Part shown: positions 22,024 through 33,260 of the stretch, piece after piece | Layout of the letters: each line of letters opens with the position of its first letter | Numbering within the stretch: position 1 is the stretch's first letter | Source of the DNA: Nyssa sinensis | Lineage: Eukaryota; Streptophyta; Magnoliopsida; Cornales; Nyssaceae | Assembly (NCBI GenBank): GCA_008638375.1 | Contig: CM018046.1 | Location: 43,671,706-43,735,705 of the forward strand | DNA: 64,000 bases | Direction: 5' to 3' | Position numbers and translations under genes: made by a program | Notes under the pieces: generated by a model | What the model was told of the DNA's origin: nothing | What the model saw: the letters and a program-made list of their open reading frames with translations, nothing else | Databases searched by the model: none

Positions 22024-24387
22024 ATGGCACCAAATCTCCGACCACGACAGAATGCTCAGAATGCGCAAAACACTCAACATCAGCCGCCTGCTCCCCGCAC
22101 AAGGGGGCCAGCGGCCAATCCCATGCGACAAGAGATCGAAGCCATAAAACGACACAATGAACTGGTGCAGGAGCAACTGTTTACCATTACTAGAACGCTG
22201 GCGACACTTACACAGAACCAAGCGACGGGTTTTCCTAGCTCGCCAGTCAACTTCGCTGCAGGGACGTAACCTCCTGTTGCTACAGAGAACGCCGAACCCC
22301 ATGCGCAGGCTCCAACTAACCTGCCTGGGCACCCCTCCGGCGTTGCTCGCGCTGGTCGAGATCCACAGCCATCAACAGTTCCTGGCTGGGGAACATCCGC
22401 TTTCGTTCTCGACGTGCATTACCGAAGCACTACTCGAGCCCCAACTCCTAGGGTTTCGGAAGCACCGCCGGCACCGCAGGAACCTTATCATGCAGCACCA
22501 GTCCCTCTGGTTCGGATTCCTCCTCCGTCCGAAGGGCGTAATCAACCCTACTACCCTGAAGCCGAGGCTGTCAGACAGGGTTCACAAGATGTCAGAGTCA
22601 AAGACCCGCGGAAGGTAGAAGAAATTGCCGAATCAATAGACCGAACAGTCACTATGAGAGGACCTTAGAACCCTCCAGAACAAGACGAACTGGCCAGGCT
22701 GCTCGGAAGACTGGCCACTCCGTTCACTCACGCTATCATGTCAGAATAGAGGCCCAGAAAGTTCATGGTGCCCAAGTTCACTCTCTATGACGGATCTGGA
22801 GATCCAGGAGATCACCTTTCTCATTATCAGCATACGATGGCCCTTCACGGAGCTTCGGATGCTTTCATGTGCCGGACGTTCATCACCAGCTTAAAGGGAA
22901 CTGCTCTGAAGTGGTTCCACAACCTCCCTCCGAACTCCGTTACCAGTTTCTACGAGCTCGGTAGGTAGTTCTTGGACAGGTTTATGACCAGCAGGAGACT
23001 CAGAAGGGGGCCAGAATTCCTGCTGAATGTGAAGCAGACCAGGGAGGAATCCCTCCGAGCCTACATTGCACGCTTCAACACCGAACTCACTGAGATCACG
23101 GATTGCAGCCCGAAATTCCTTGTAGCAGCCCTTACAGCCGGGCTTGCCCAAGGTGGGTTCAGGGATTCCTTGACAAAGAGCCTTCCAGCCGATATGACAG
23201 CACTAATGGATCGGGCCAAAAAATATATCAACCTGGAAGAAGCCAACCGCTCAGCCCAGAAGGGCAAGGATCAGACCCAGAGGGATAATCCGAAGCGGGA
23301 GGATCACAAGAAGGAGGATCACAGGAGAGACTCCAACAAAAAGAGGGTCAGGAGCCCAGAGAAGAGAACAGCTCCCAGAGCTATGTACAACTCCGCACCA
23401 AGGGAGTTCACCAACTTCACTCCCCTGAACACCACTCCGAACCAGGTACTCCGGCAGATCAGAGATCGGGAAAACCTGAGGTGGCCGGAGCCAATCAAGG
23501 GAGATCCCAGCCTGCGGGACCAAAGTAAGTATTGTAATTTCCATAAAGATCATGGACATACAACTAACTCTTGCAGGACCCTCCGATATGAGATAGAGCA
23601 GCTCATAAAGAAGGGACGTCTTCGGGAGTTCGTCAAGCAGGACGGACGACAGAACCCCCAAGAGGACAAGCCTCAGCAGCGGCCAGATCAGAGGCCCGAA
23701 CAGAAGCAGGAGCAGAGGGAAGGACGAAACGAGCCTCAGAGGCAGAACAATCACGTCATCTACGTCCTCCATGCTGACTCCCCTGTTACAGGAATGTCCA
23801 ACAGGGCAAGAAAGAGATATGCTCGGGAGGCCAGAACCGCCCCAAACGTCCTGCAGATCTCCAACATCGAAAAGAGGCTCAACCCAGGACCGGAGATCCA
23901 GTTCACTGAGCAAGATCTAGCAGGGGTACACTGCCCTCACAGTGATGCCCTCGTTATTACCCTCAGAATCGCCAACTTCGAGACCAGAAGAGTCCTGGTC
24001 GACACTGGCAGCTCAGTCAACATTCTATTCCATGAACCGCTTAAACAGATGGGCATAGACCAGGACAACGTCAAGCCCACCATTGCCGTGATGGCAGCTT
24101 TTGATGGCAACCTCAACACCCCACTGGGGAGAGTTGACCTTCCTACCACTGTAGGAGAAGGTGAAGGGCAGAAGACCACCATCACGAAATACATGGTGCT
24201 GAACATGAAGTCTCCCTACAACGTCATAATCGGGAGACCCTGGTTCCATCAGATAGGGGCAGTTACTTCGACCCTTCATCAGTGTCTGAAGTACGTCCAC
24301 AACCAGAGCGTACACTCGGTCCGAGGATGTCAGCCAACCTCCCGAGAGTGTCACGCTATTGCCCTCAAGGAGAAAGCGCCGAAATAG
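22024..24387 (+). pseudogene. E1 gag-protease region, broken
   Basis: The capsid/nucleocapsid polyprotein and protease of E1 form the first half of one gag-pol frame starting with ATG at 22024. Gag homology is clear from 22765, with a retrotransposon gag core around FTLYDGSGDPGDHLSHYQ. A zinc-knuckle variant C-X2-H-X4-H-X4-C lies at 23533-23574 in place of the usual C-X2-C-X4-H-X4-C. The aspartic protease active site DTGSS starts at 24001 and is intact. In-frame stops lie at 22267, 22666, 22747, 22966 and 24385, each explicable by one C-to-T or G-to-A change. Gag would package the RNA in cytoplasmic particles and protease would mature it; this copy cannot make the full product. Confidence 0.9.
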
Positions 24388-27300
24388 CAATTACAGTACA
24401 CTCGGGACTGTGCAGATCCGGTCTTTACTCACACTCCCGAGGTGGAAGATTGCCCCTCCAGCGTTGAAGAACCCCTGAGTCCAAGGGGACGTGACAGACG
24501 AGCCAAACCTGTTGGCGAGCCCATTAAAATACTGGTCAGTTCTGAAGCAGAGGGGCGTTACTTGTACATCGGCCTAGACCTTACACATACCGAGCAGGAA
24601 AAGATAGTCAGGTTTCTGAAAAACAACCTCTCTATCTTTGCTTGGGAGACCAGGGACATGGAGGGAATAGATCCTAACCTAATAACTCACAAACTAATGG
24701 TAGATCCGGATCACCCCCCAGTCAGACAGAAGAGAAGGCCGATTGCTCCTGATCGGCATCGGATTATAAACGAAGAAGTCCAGAGGCTGCTGGACGCCAA
24801 GATGATACGGGAAGTTTTCTATCCCGAGTGGCTAGCCAACACCGTGCTTGTCAAGAAAAAAAACGGCAAGTGGAGAGTCTGTGTTGACTATACAGACCTC
24901 AACAAAGCATGCCCCAAAGACAGCTTTCCACTGCCAAGAATAGACCAACTGGTTGACGCCACTGCAGGGCATGAACTTATGAGTTTCATGGACGCATACT
25001 CTGGATACAACCAGATCCAGATGTACCCTCCAGATCAAGAGAAGACTGCCTTCATAACCGAAAGAGGACTCTACTGCTACAGAGTGATGCCTTTCGGTTT
25101 GAAGAATGCTGGAGCCACTTATCAGCGGTTGGTGAACAAGATGTTCAGCCCACTACTCGGTAGCACCATGGAGGTTTACATCGACGACATGCTGGTAAAG
25201 AGCCTTCAAAAAGACAGTCACTTGCAGCACTTGGCCCAGACCTTCGATATCCTCAGACAACACAGGATGAAGCTCAACCCCTCGAAATGTACCTTCGGAG
25301 TTACGGAGGGAAAATTCTTGGGATACATCGTCTCTCAAAGAGCTATCGAAGCAGATCCCACTCAGATCCAAGCCCTGATTGGGCTGAAGTCACCAAGAAC
25401 CAGAAAGGAGATTCAGGCACTGAATGGCAAAATTGCCGTATTGAGCAGATTTATATCCAAGTCCACCAATCGCTGCCTACCTTTCTTCAAAGCTCTGAAG
25501 GGCAGCAAGACTTTGCAATGGACAGAAGAATGCGAGCAGTCCTTTTGAGAACTGAAGGAGTATCTAGCCTCTCCAGAGCTCCTGTCAAAACCGGTACAAG
25601 GAGAAAAGCTGCTCCTGTACCTTGCAGTCTCCGAGAACGCGGTCAGCTCCGCACTGATTAGACAGGACAGAGAAGTATAGAGGCCCATATTCTACGTCAG
25701 TAGGGCACTATTTGACACAGAGAAAAGATACCCAGAAATAGAGAAGCTGGCCTATGCATTGGTTATATCAGCTCGGAAGCTTCGACCTTATTTCCAGGCC
25801 CATCCAATCGAGATCCCAACTGCCTATCCCCTGAAGTCAATACTGAGGAAACCTGAAGTATCAGGAAGATTGGTAAAGTGGTATGTGGAGCTAGGGGAGT
25901 TCGACATAGCATATGTACCCCAGAACTCCATCAAAAGGCAGGCTTTAGCTGACTTCATAGCCGAGTTCACCCCGGCACTTCAGAGCAAAGCACAAATCAC
26001 CGAGACTTCGGGAACCTGGCTGCTGTACATTGATGGATCGTCAACCGATCAAGGATCAGGGGTAGGCCTGGTGCTACAGTCCCCTGATGGGCTCACATCA
26101 AAAAAGGCAGTCAGCCTGGGATTCAGAGCTTCTAACAATGAAGCCGAATATGAAGCCCTAATCTTGGGGATGAAACTTGCCTTGGAATGCGAGGCTCAGA
26201 ACCTCGATGTCTTCTCTGACTCCCAACTGGTAGTAAGCCAGGTCTTGGGAGGATTTTCCATCAAAGATGACAGGATGCTTCGGTATTCCGAACTGGTGAA
26301 CCACTTGAAGAGTTCCTTCCAGACGTTTACCATCCAAAAAATTGAGAGAAGCCAGAATTGCAGAGCAGATGCTCTGGCTAACATGGCCTCCCGCCTCAAA
26401 TCTAAAGTAGACTCCACAGTTAAAATCTATTTTCAGCCAGGATCCAGCATTGAGGAAGCACAAGTTGCTCAAATCGACGAACAGCCCCAGAACTAGATGA
26501 CCCCGATCCTCCAGTATCTAAAGTCCGGTCTCCTCCTAGAGGACAAAAACAAAGCTAGGAGAATCCGAATCAGAGCGGCTCGGTACCTGATCCTGAACAA
26601 CAAGCTTTACAGAAGGTCGTATTCTCAACCTCTGCTAAAATGCTTAGCCTCATACGAATCACAATATGTCTTGGCTGAAATACATGAAGGAATCTGCGGG
26701 AATCATAATGGGGGCAGAACTATAGCCCACCGAGCTCTATCGCAGGGCTACTACTGGCCTGGCATGTTGAAGCAGGCCAAAGAATATGTTCGGAAGTGCG
26801 ACAAGTGCCAGAGATTCGCCCCGTACCAACATCAGCCTCAGTACGAGCTTATCCCGATTCCTAGTCCCTGGCCCTTTGCTCAATGGGGAATGGACATTGT
26901 GGGCCCGTTACCACGAGCACCTCCAAACAGGAAGTACCTCTTGGTGGCCATCGACTACTTCTCTAAATGGGCCGAAGCGGAGCCTTTAAAGCATATTACA
27001 GAAAAGGAAGTCGAAAGCTTCACCTAGAAGAACATTGTCTGCAGGTTTGGCATACCACGTGTAATTATCTCGGACAATGGGACACAATTCACTGGTAAAG
27101 GCTTCAAGGCATTCTGCGAAAATCTCAACATCAGGCAGCACTTTGCCTCTCCAGGCCATCCGCAAGCAAACGGGCAAGCAGAGGTCACCAACCGAACAAT
27201 CCTTGACGGGTTAAAGAAGAGGTTGGAACAGGCCAAAGGAAATGGACAGAAGAACTCCCTGGAGTCCTTTGGGCCTACAGAACAACCAGAAGAACTCCCA

Positions 27301-27728
27301 CCTCGGAAACTCCCTTCTCACTAGCCTATGGAACAGAAGCAGTAATTCCGGTTGAGATCGGTATGCCAACTCTAAGGACTGAGGCCTTCGAGCAAGAATC
27401 CAATGATCAGCAGCTGATGGAAAACTTGGATTTGCTCGAAGAAAGAAGGGATCAAGCCAGCATCAGGATGGAAGCTTATCAGCAGAGAATGGTCAACAAA
27501 TCCAAGGTAGGACTCAAAACAGTCAACTTTCAAGTTGGAGACTTCGTCTTAAGAAGAGTCTTTCAAAACACCAAGGATCCTACCATGGGAAAGTTGTCAC
27601 CAAATTGGGAAGGCCCCTACAAAGTAACAGAGGTCGTTCGACCTACCACTTACTGGCTTGAAGACATGACTGGGAAACCTGTTCCTAGGCCATGGAACGT
27701 AGAACACTTGCGGAAGTATTATCAATGA
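24388..27728 (+). pseudogene. E1 pol region (RT, two RNase H domains, integrase), broken
   Basis: It continues the gag-pol frame without a shift to about 27240. Reverse transcriptase has the catalytic YIDDM at 25177-25191. A connection/first RNase H region follows (about 25560-25970). Then comes an archaeal-type RNase H starting near LLYIDGS (aspartate at 26032), with NEAEYEA and DSQLVV motifs, a Tat-lineage hallmark. Integrase shows the HHCC zinc finger (HEGICGNH to CDKC, about 26680-26810) and DDE core motifs WGMDIVG, SDNGTQF and GQAEV. There is no chromodomain. Stops at 25546, 25678, 26494 and 27025 are each one transition from a sense codon. A 1-nt deletion near 27240 shifts the last 160 codons, which stay open to 27728. 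Otherwise the catalytic residues are intact. Confidence 0.92.
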
Positions 27729-27757
27729 AGATTTCCTTTTACTTCCATAAACTATTC

Positions 27758-28414
27758 ATCTATTAATGCACAGGCCTCCAGAGCCTGGTCCATAATGTAC
27801 GAGTTTTCACTCGGTCCATCTATTAATGCACAAGTCTTATGACTTGGTCCATCTATTAATGCACAGGCCTCCAGAGCCTGGTCCATAATGTACGAGTTTT
27901 CACTCGGTCCATCTATTAATGCACAAGTCTTATGACTTGGTCCATCTATTAATGCACAGGCCTCCAGAGCCTGGTCCATAATGTACGAGTTTTCACTCGG
28001 TCCATCTATTAATGCACAAGTCTTATGACTTGGTCCATCTATTAATACACAGGCCTCCAGAGCCTGGTCCATAATGTACGAGTTTTCACTCGGTCCATCT
28101 ATTAATGCACAAGTCTTATGACTTGGTCCATCTATTAATGCACAGGCCTCCAGAGCCTGGTCCATAATGTACGAGTTTTCACTCGGTCCATCTCTTAATG
28201 CACAAGTCTTATGACTTGGTCCATCTATTAATGCACAGGCCTCCAGAGCCTGGTCCATAATATACGAGTCTTCACTCGGTCCATCTATTAATGCACAAGT
28301 CTTATGACTTGGTCCATCAATTAATGCACAGGCCTCCAGAGCCTGGTCCATAATGTACGAGTTTTTACTCGGTCCATTTATAGATGCACAAGCCTTCAGA
28401 GCTTGGTCCATGAT
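27758..28414. repeat. E1 93-bp tandem array made of hairpins
   Basis: Seven units of exactly 93 bp (for example GCCTCCA at 27774, 27867 and on to 28332) and a decayed eighth begin 30 bp after the pol stop. Each unit has three perfect short hairpins: CAGGC/GCCTG, CGAGT/ACTCG and AAGTC/GACTT. Each is followed at once by (G)GTCCAT, and two of the three are joined by the spacer CTATTAATGCACA. Because 93 is divisible by three, the minus strand carries a 222-codon repetitive frame with 31-residue repeats, probably a by-product. The array lies between the converging ends of gag-pol and the antisense gene. Confidence 0.95.
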
Positions 28415-29026
28415 ATACATATCTTAAATACGTGGTTTACTCTCTAGATACGCAGGCCTACAGAGCTTGTATTACTCTTATATACAGGCCTTCCGAGCAT
28501 GGTCCGTCTCCAATCTACAGATTCTATGATTCAGCCCATCCACAGACAGAAGTTCCGGGCATCTACAAACTGAAGTTTCCTAGATCGGAACACCTTAGAT
28601 CTGACACTTATAATTTGGTTTATCTGTCAAACAAACAAGTACTATGGTTCCGACCAGGGGTAAAAGTACTTCGATTCAAGCATTTGTTTTTAGTTTCTTT
28701 GATTTATTCTCAGAACAATCAGAAATGCACAAGAAAGTGTTTAAGCTACAAAAGAGCACATTCACAGAAAACGTCAGATCTGAGAAGAAGAAATCTAATT
28801 TTATTGATGATTCAGAAGATTTACATCAGTACAAAGATACCACTACAGAAGCTATTACAGAAGCTACGCTTGGCAACATAACGACTCTTCTCCTGGGATG
28901 ATAAAGGGGCACAGGAGCCAAACTTCCATTACCGCCGCTGACAGGCTCCATTTGAGAGGAAGGAGCCCTAAACCCCAGTCTGCATCAAGAAGTGCCCAGG
29001 CCATTTCATCATCACTATCACTGGTC

Positions 29027-29509
29027 TCATGACCAACGGACGATGAGGGCTCTGGGCCTCAGGAGACTTTTCATTCTCCACCTTTGTAATCGGCATAACG
29101 CCCCAGCCAATTCAAGCAAGGGTTCTTGCCAAGTCACAAAGGGGAGGAGGCGGCCCTCATTCATCTCCCTCAGAGCAGTTGTCACTGCCAAGTTACAAGA
29201 GGGAGGAGGCAACCCACCTTCAATCTTCTTCTTCACACCGTCTGTTTCACCCCAGCCACTTGGAGCGAGGGTCTCAGAGAGGGCGTGAGGAAGAGGAGGC
29301 AACTCGCCTTCATTTTCATCACCAACGCTCCAGGCCTCGGTTGAATCAGGGAGGGGCCACCACCAATCGGAGAAATCTCGACCGAATGCCAGAGGAAACA
29401 AGAAGACTTGTATTTCCTTCAATCCTTCCTTGGAGACTGAAAAAAGGGGAAGGTTAATTCTCGGCCACGGTTTAATTATTCCTAACTCAGGCAAGGAATC
29501 ATCCATCAT
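29027..29509 (-). other. Hypothetical antisense ORF downstream of a duplicated promoter
   Basis: The frame from a methionine pair at 29509 to the stop at 29027 codes about 160 residues with no recognised domain. It is noted only because a TATA-bearing segment resembling the antisense-gene promoter lies just upstream (TATA at 29609-29618). The protein is low-complexity and tryptophan/proline-rich in places and could be fortuitous. Confidence 0.2.
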
Positions 29510-29608
29510 CTCCGGAAGAGTGGAAAAACCCCGGCAGCATATAAAGATCTCTCTTACGAACGATTCGGGGAGCAAAAGGGTTGAGCGCAACCGTATGCCC
29601 TCGTTTTC

Positions 29609-29760
29609 ATATATATAGACACTGGAAGACCAAAGGCCACCCAGTTGAACCGTCACAACGGTTAAGCGAAGTGCTAGCTTCGAAATCCCAAACGGCGGAG
29701 GTGCAATAAATGGAGTATTAAACCACCCTCTCGGGAGAAGCAAAAGGCAGGGCCATACAC
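29609..29760 (-). promoter_or_regulatory. Second copy of the E1 antisense promoter
   Basis: On the minus strand this segment parallels the one upstream of the antisense gene (32361-32520). Both have GGTTTAA, then TTATTGC, then AACCGTTGTG, then a TATA box (CTATATATATG here). The order and spacing match over about 150 bp. It is either a duplication inside E1 or a remnant of a related element. Confidence 0.45.
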
Positions 29761-30265
29761 GTAATACACAGGCTTTTAATCTTTTTCACATATATGACGT
29801 GACGGTTTCTCCATGTCATTAACACTTAGAGGGCCACGTGTACAACAGAGGTCCATCAACTATGACGTGTCGTGATTTCTAACAGGTCTAGAGGCAGAAG
29901 TTCTGATCAACCAAACTACAATCACAAGGTATCCGCTTATTATCATGTCCCCGGGTTCAGGACGATCAGCTCTGAAATACTTCAAAAAAGAAGTCTCCAA
30001 TTACTGACCTAAGACAAGTAAAGAAGATCGGAACACAGCTACCTACAGAGGAAAATCTAATCTGGAATACACTAAACTCCAGAGCAGCGCTACTAGCAAC
30101 ACTTGCCACTATCAACTACATGTTGAGGCACCATAGAGCAACAGAACTCAAGACATGCACAAATACTACAGAACAATATAACAAAGGAAACGAGCATTAA
30201 TCAAAAGATTGTTCCATTAACAAATGTATGTTCCAAATACATTGAAAGATAGCAAAATATTCGTC

Positions 30266-32178
30266 CTAAGCCTGATCAGCAGGAACAGGATCAGCAACCG
30301 GAGAAGGATCGGCAGGAGCAGTATCAGCCACCTCAGTCGGTACAACCTCTTCCGTGGGATCGGTAGGGAGGACATCAGCCACTTCACCCTGGATGACAAC
30401 CTCTGAAGGTTCAGATCCAGGCGGCACAATGGAGGAAACGTCTAGGTTAGGAAACTTGGCAAGAAGCCGAGAGCGGAAGTTATTAAACCCAAACGTAATC
30501 AAACGATGGGCCATTCCTTCCAGCTTCGACCTCATCTCCTCCTCATTGTCCACCAATGCCTGCTCCACGGCTTTATCGAGCTGTCTACGGTGCTGGTACC
30601 GTAAGCCATTCAGCTCTACCTGCAACCTCTTTGTCCGCTCAACGGCAAGGTTCCTCTCTGACTCCATCACTATCAAGGAGTTCTGACACTCCTTCAACTT
30701 CTCTGCAGAATCGTGAGCCTCTGACCGAGCGGTACCAAGCTGGAGTCCCAGATCGTCCAGATTGGCCCTAAGTTGGTCAAGCTCCTCCACAGATGGAGAA
30801 ACCTCCACCAAAGCAGAAAGGGTATGCAAGGTCTGCATAACACAAAGAAAATAACTCAACACCAGTATAAACGCTTAAAGGTAAGAAAAGTATGGGCCTG
30901 ACGAGCTCACCTTAACCTGAAGAGCGGTCAAGTCAGCAAGAAGCTTCCCCGACGCCTGAGGCTTAATTTTAACTGAGCCTTTGGAACAGAAGTCACTCAG
31001 AATCTTCTTGGCCCCCTGACCAGCAACATCAGGAGCCACCGATGATGATGCCCCCTTACCCGCTCGACGAGACGGGATTGGGGGAACCACCGTGATAGGG
31101 ACAGGAGCCTCTTCCTCCCTTTCAGCAGGCTCGGGAGAGGACAAAACTAGCCTCCGCTTCTTCGGAACGGGAGGAACCACTGGAGAGGAAGCCTCCCCCG
31201 TCGCCACGGACGGTGATGGCCCGAACTCCTACTGAGCCATCACATTGTCAGCAATCTCCTCGACACTACCCCTGGCAGCCATTAATTTATCAGGGTTGAC
31301 AATGGAAGAATGGTCCCTAATGCTGGGCTTCAAGAGCTTCTTATATTGCTTCTGAATGGAAGAAGAGAAGTCTGGTCTCTTCCACGCACTCTTAACTGCA
31401 AAGCAAGCACAGAAATTGATCAGTTCAACAAATTGGCAAACAAAACGGAGTCAACGCAGCCACGAAAAAGTTGAGCCTCACCCCTTGGCCCAGTGGTTCG
31501 AGGGAATGTGGAAGGTTGACCCTCGAAGTTCTTGAATTCCCATCCTCCTTTAATAAAGAAGTACCATTTCTTCCAGGTCTTGTTGGAGGAGGGCACAGAA
31601 GTAAGGGGTCTGAACCCACTATCAAAAGACATACAAAAAAGACCCTCCGCCTTTTGAAATTTTAGATCCATATTGCTACGAATCAAGTCAAGGGACACCT
31701 CGACATTATTCATATGCCCTAACACAATAAAGCTCAACAGATGTCTCCAACTGTTAAGGTTCAAGTCTGCAGGGCAAAGGTCAAACCAAAAAAAGAATTG
31801 TTTTATTATATCAGGAAAGGGGAGTGTAAGACCCATTTCAAACCAGGCTAGATAGGCACAGATTTCCCCCTCTCTAACATCGCCCGGGCGATCCTGAGAA
31901 TCTGGGACCCTAAAAGTTACATTATTGGGAAGTTTGAACTTCGCCCATAACTCCTTCAACATACTTTCAGTAATTACACTCTCAACCTCCTCTCTGTGAC
32001 CAGATTGACGAGAAGTCTCACCCGCCCTATTCGGGGGCTCATCAAAAGCATCAACAATCCTAACCCCCGGACTAGAGGGAGGATCTACCAACCTATTTTC
32101 ATCAACGCTCACTAATTGCATTTGAGGATCGGTCTCAGAAGGACTTCCCAAACCAGAGTGTGATTCTAAGCCAGACAT
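30266..32178 (-). pseudogene. E1 antisense gene, three exons (gypsy-type 'transposase_28' N-terminal domain)
   Basis: A separate gene lies antisense to E1 between pol and the 3' LTR. My gene model has exon 1 at 32178-31482 (donor GTGAGG, acceptor TTTGCAG) and exon 2 at 31395-30911 (donor GTGAGC, acceptor TTATGCAG). Exon 3 is 30832-30266. The exons total 1749 nt, exactly 583 codons. Exon 1 carries a domain annotated in plants as 'putative gypsy type transposon' (motifs AYLAWFEMGL, FFFWFDLCPADLN and SWRHLLSFIVLGH). Exon 3 is a long charged coiled coil with an acidic/proline tail. One premature stop (TAG, 31231-31229) breaks it. The same gene, with the same intron positions and phases, occurs in E2, and a decayed copy occurs in E3. 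Function is unknown. Confidence 0.8.
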
Positions 32179-32360
32179 GGCGAACAAGATAAAGAAATGA
32201 AACAAATGAGAATGAGTGTAGAAGGAGACTAAAAGTCGAACTTGAGATCAGTAAAGGATTATGAACACCGGGTAACCTCCAAACTTCAGGATATGTCAAA
32301 TGGCGGTCTGGTACTGTAGAAGTAAACGCAGAAGAAAGGTACGAAAGACCTTTCCCTCTC

Positions 32361-32370
32361 TTTATATAAA
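32361..32370 (-). promoter_or_regulatory. TATA box for the E1 antisense gene
   Basis: On the minus strand TTTATATAAA lies about 183-192 bp upstream of the antisense ATG. Comparable TATA sequences precede the antisense genes of E2 (near 35336-35342 or 35377-35404) and E3 (about 55705-55716, minus strand). This supports an independent promoter inside the 3' end of each element. Confidence 0.65.
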
Positions 32371-32547
32371 CGTTCGAAATATGAGCCTTCCAAGACGAGC
32401 CGACACAACGGTTGAGAGTAATGATGAATTCTCAAGTATCGGCTGCGCAATAAGTGACGTGTTAAACCGACGTCTTGAGAAATGGGAAAGCAAAACGTAT
32501 GACTCTTCACAAAACCCTCAACCCTAGTTAAAACCCTAGCTTTTAAC

Positions 32548-32571
32548 AAGGGCTCGGGGGGGGGGGGGGGA
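32548..32571 (+). promoter_or_regulatory. E1 polypurine tract with 15-G run
   Basis: A purine-rich tract AAGGGCTC followed by 15 G and an A lies 5 nt (GTAGC) before the 3' LTR. It primes plus-strand DNA synthesis. E3 has the matching tract with eight G (55952-55961) before the same AGTAGC, so the long G run in E1 may come from slippage. Confidence 0.8.
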
Positions 32572-32576
32572 GTAGC

Positions 32577-33260
32577 TGATATACCACAAACAGACACACC
32601 AATCACTTTGAGACACGTGTGCCCACTGAGTTAACAAATCTCGATCCTACAGAGCTGACAAATTCGATCATACAGAACAGCCAAAAGCCTTCAGGGTATT
32701 CTTATTTATGTCTATCATACAGAGCAACCACAAGCCTTCAGGGCATTCTTATTTATATATCATTCAGAGCCGATAAACTCGGTCATACAGTACAGATGAA
32801 GCCTTCAAGGCATTCTCATATATACATCTTCCAGACCTTCCGTTCTGGACAATATTTATTCAACACTTCATATGGATCCAATCTTATGGTTTCCTTAACA
32901 ACTGTCGAGCGGGGAATAAGGAAACGGTCTTCAATGCAGAAACTATTATTTATTATTATCTCCATCTACGACTCAAGGATTCATAAGGTAACTACAATCT
33001 CCGATGATCATATCCCTATATTCATGGCATCGAATCCTAATTAACTTAGGAAAGCCACGGCTTATATATTAAACCCTAGAGGTACGCTTTTACTTTCATG
33101 CTCATTCTTTGGCTTTCAATACAGTTCTTCAATTCCCTTACTCACTTAAGCATCGGAGCGGCTACTGCCAGAGCCAATCCGGTGGTCCTCTGATCATCTT
33201 TCTGAGTGTTCTACAGGTCACAGAGCCCTCACGTGTTGCGAGTCAAAAAGTGCAGCATCA
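32577..33260 (+). repeat. E1 3' LTR (684 bp)
   Basis: Same length as the 5' LTR. Nine differences were counted by eye, all transitions (for example GCAG/GCAA near 32726 and ACCGCCGG/ACTGCCAG near 33164). It is followed directly by the ATAAC duplication. Confidence 0.95.

Larger units (their letters stand above)
28415..30265. other. E1 spacer between repeat array and antisense gene
   Basis: No recognised domain on either strand. From 28415 to 28560 it continues as decayed hairpin-repeat motifs (AAGCCTTCAGAGCTT, GCAGGCC). From 29100 to 29300 it has GGGAGGAGGC-type degenerate repeats. From 29600 to 29760 there is a second copy of the antisense promoter. Open frames of 149 (plus) and 238 (minus) codons occur but lack recognisable content. 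Confidence 0.5.

Noticed and set aside
22157..22618. 153-codon plus-strand frame in E1 gag
   Set aside because: It is a frame-shifted reading of the gag N-terminal region, whose own frame continues from 22024 through a stop at 22267.
23251..23913. 220-codon minus-strand frame opposite E1 gag
   Set aside because: Shadow of the GC-rich gag-pol frame; no recognisable domain and no equivalent in E3.
27758..28414. CRISPR-like array of regular repeats
   Set aside because: The whole 93-bp unit repeats with no unique spacers, no cas genes are near, and the context is a plant retrotransposon.
27752..28420. 222-codon minus-strand open frame with 31-residue repeats
   Set aside because: It exists because the 93-bp repeat unit is divisible by three and happens to lack stops in one frame. 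No start context, domain or conservation in the E2 and E3 arrays, whose periods (76-78 bp) cannot keep a frame.
28432..28881. 149-codon plus-strand frame after the E1 hairpin array
   Set aside because: Composed partly of decayed array repeats and AT-rich spacer; no domain and no counterpart in E2 or E3.
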